From a virus: a stretch of 31,614 nt of DNA. A program made the translations under genes and the position numbers. Of the stretch, positions 31,247-31,614 are shown piece by piece; the first letter of the stretch is position 1, and every line of letters starts with the position of its first letter. The notes under the pieces were generated by a model that saw only the letters and a program-made list of their open reading frames with translations, was not told the origin of the DNA and made no database searches. The stretch lies in IMG/VR virus record IMGVR_UViG_3300006100_000046, positions 1 to 31,614 of that record, one strand, 5' to 3'.

Positions 31247-31614
31247 ATGTTAAATTTTCCAGCAAGTCCATCAACCGGACAAACTTATTCAGCACCCAAT
31301 GGTGTTACTTATACATTTGACGGCGTTCATTGGAATGGTGTTGCTGGAATTGGTGCGCAAGGCCCCCAGGGCCCACAAGGACAAACTGGACCACAAGGAC
31401 CACAAGGTGCAGCTAGTACTGTACCCGGGCCACAAGGTGCGCAAGGACCCACTGGCGTACAAGGACCACAAGGACCTACTGGTGTACAAGGACCACAAGG
31501 CCCAAGTGGAAGTAATGGCAGCGCTGGAGCGCAAGGACCACAAGGACCTACTGGTGTACAAGGACCACAAGGCCCAAGTGGAAGTAATGGCAGCGCTGGA
31601 GCGCAAGGACCACA
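31247..31614 (+). CDS. Second collagen-like tail fibre protein, truncated by window end
   Basis: The first about 122 residues of a fibre protein. The N-terminus [19 protein letters not shown] followed by [11 protein letters not shown] is the common beta motif at the base of phage fibres. From about residue 36 it turns into Gly-X-Y triplets of the GPQGP type with the same [11 protein letters not shown] phrase as the large fibre gene. A perfect 72-base (24-residue) unit is repeated within the visible part. CGGAG lies six bases before the ATG. The rest lies beyond the window. Confidence 0.88.
   Translation, partial: MLNFPASPSTGQTYSAPNGVTYTFDGVHWNGVAGIGAQGPQGPQGQTGPQGPQGAASTVPGPQGAQGPTGVQGPQGPTGVQGPQGPSGSNGSAGAQGPQGPTGVQGPQGPSGSNGSAGAQGP
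31460..31614 (+). repeat. 72-bp perfect tandem repeat in collagen-like gene
   Basis: Units 31460-31531 and 31532-31603 are identical, and a third begins at 31604 and runs to the window end. Each encodes eight Gly-X-Y triplets, so repeat number can change without a frameshift. Identity at the DNA level implies recent duplication. Confidence 0.93.

Overview
The window reads as part of a large T4-type myovirus genome. Evidence: a 16-member tRNA array with an intron and an HNH gene, a UvsW-type helicase, a gp62-like clamp-loader candidate, T4-late-like promoters (TATAAATA and variants), dense head-to-tail small genes with ATGA/TAATG overlaps, and a tail-fibre cassette with collagen-like repeats. 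Base composition is AT-rich. The host is inferred to be a Gram-negative bacterium with a complex surface polysaccharide, probably aquatic; no gene here fixes the host taxonomically.

Layout. (1) 1-2948: tRNA array (Tyr, Arg, Ile, Lys, Met/Ile2, Gln, Leu x4 by anticodon, Arg, Ser, Thr, Gly, Val, Trp) with small ORFs, a 200-nt group I intron in tRNA-Leu(UAA), a tRNA-Val split by an HNH endonuclease gene, and a perfect sigma70-type promoter. (2) 2969-16509: a sugar and surface-glycan block: glycosyltransferases, UDP-galactopyranose mutase, P-loop kinase, metallophosphoesterase, TPR-glycosyltransferase and NAD synthetase, then a tightly coupled operon of SDR reductase, nucleotide-sugar 4,6-dehydratase, DdhC/RfbH-type [2Fe-2S] 3-dehydratase, class I aminotransferase and a thiamine-diphosphate enzyme split into two genes. 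Together these suggest synthesis of a 3,6-dideoxyhexose, possibly branched as in yersiniose. (3) 16578-23863: early/replication region of small proteins, an AAA ATPase, a possible HARP-like protein, UvsW, unknowns, a gp62-like protein, a zinc-finger protein and a miniature DnaE-like protein. Most transcription units here have their own sigma70-type promoter with exactly 17 bp spacing, next to an inverted repeat or terminator. (4) 23843-24217: one convergent minus-strand gene. (5) 24278-31614: structural/adhesin cassette: baseplate-like protein, 1116-aa collagen-like fibre, five-TIG-domain protein, Ig/LamG-like protein and the start of a second collagen-like fibre.

The genes suggest a phage that brings its own tRNAs, repairs or bypasses host defences (kinase, NadE; inferred), builds unusual nucleotide sugars and transfers them with its own glycosyltransferases, either to remodel the host O-antigen or to decorate virions. 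Several genes appear to be transcribed as leaderless mRNAs: the start codon lies where transcription is expected to begin, for both promoter classes. The two observations most worth following are the dideoxysugar/split-TPP operon and the 196-aa DnaE-like protein that keeps all three catalytic aspartates.
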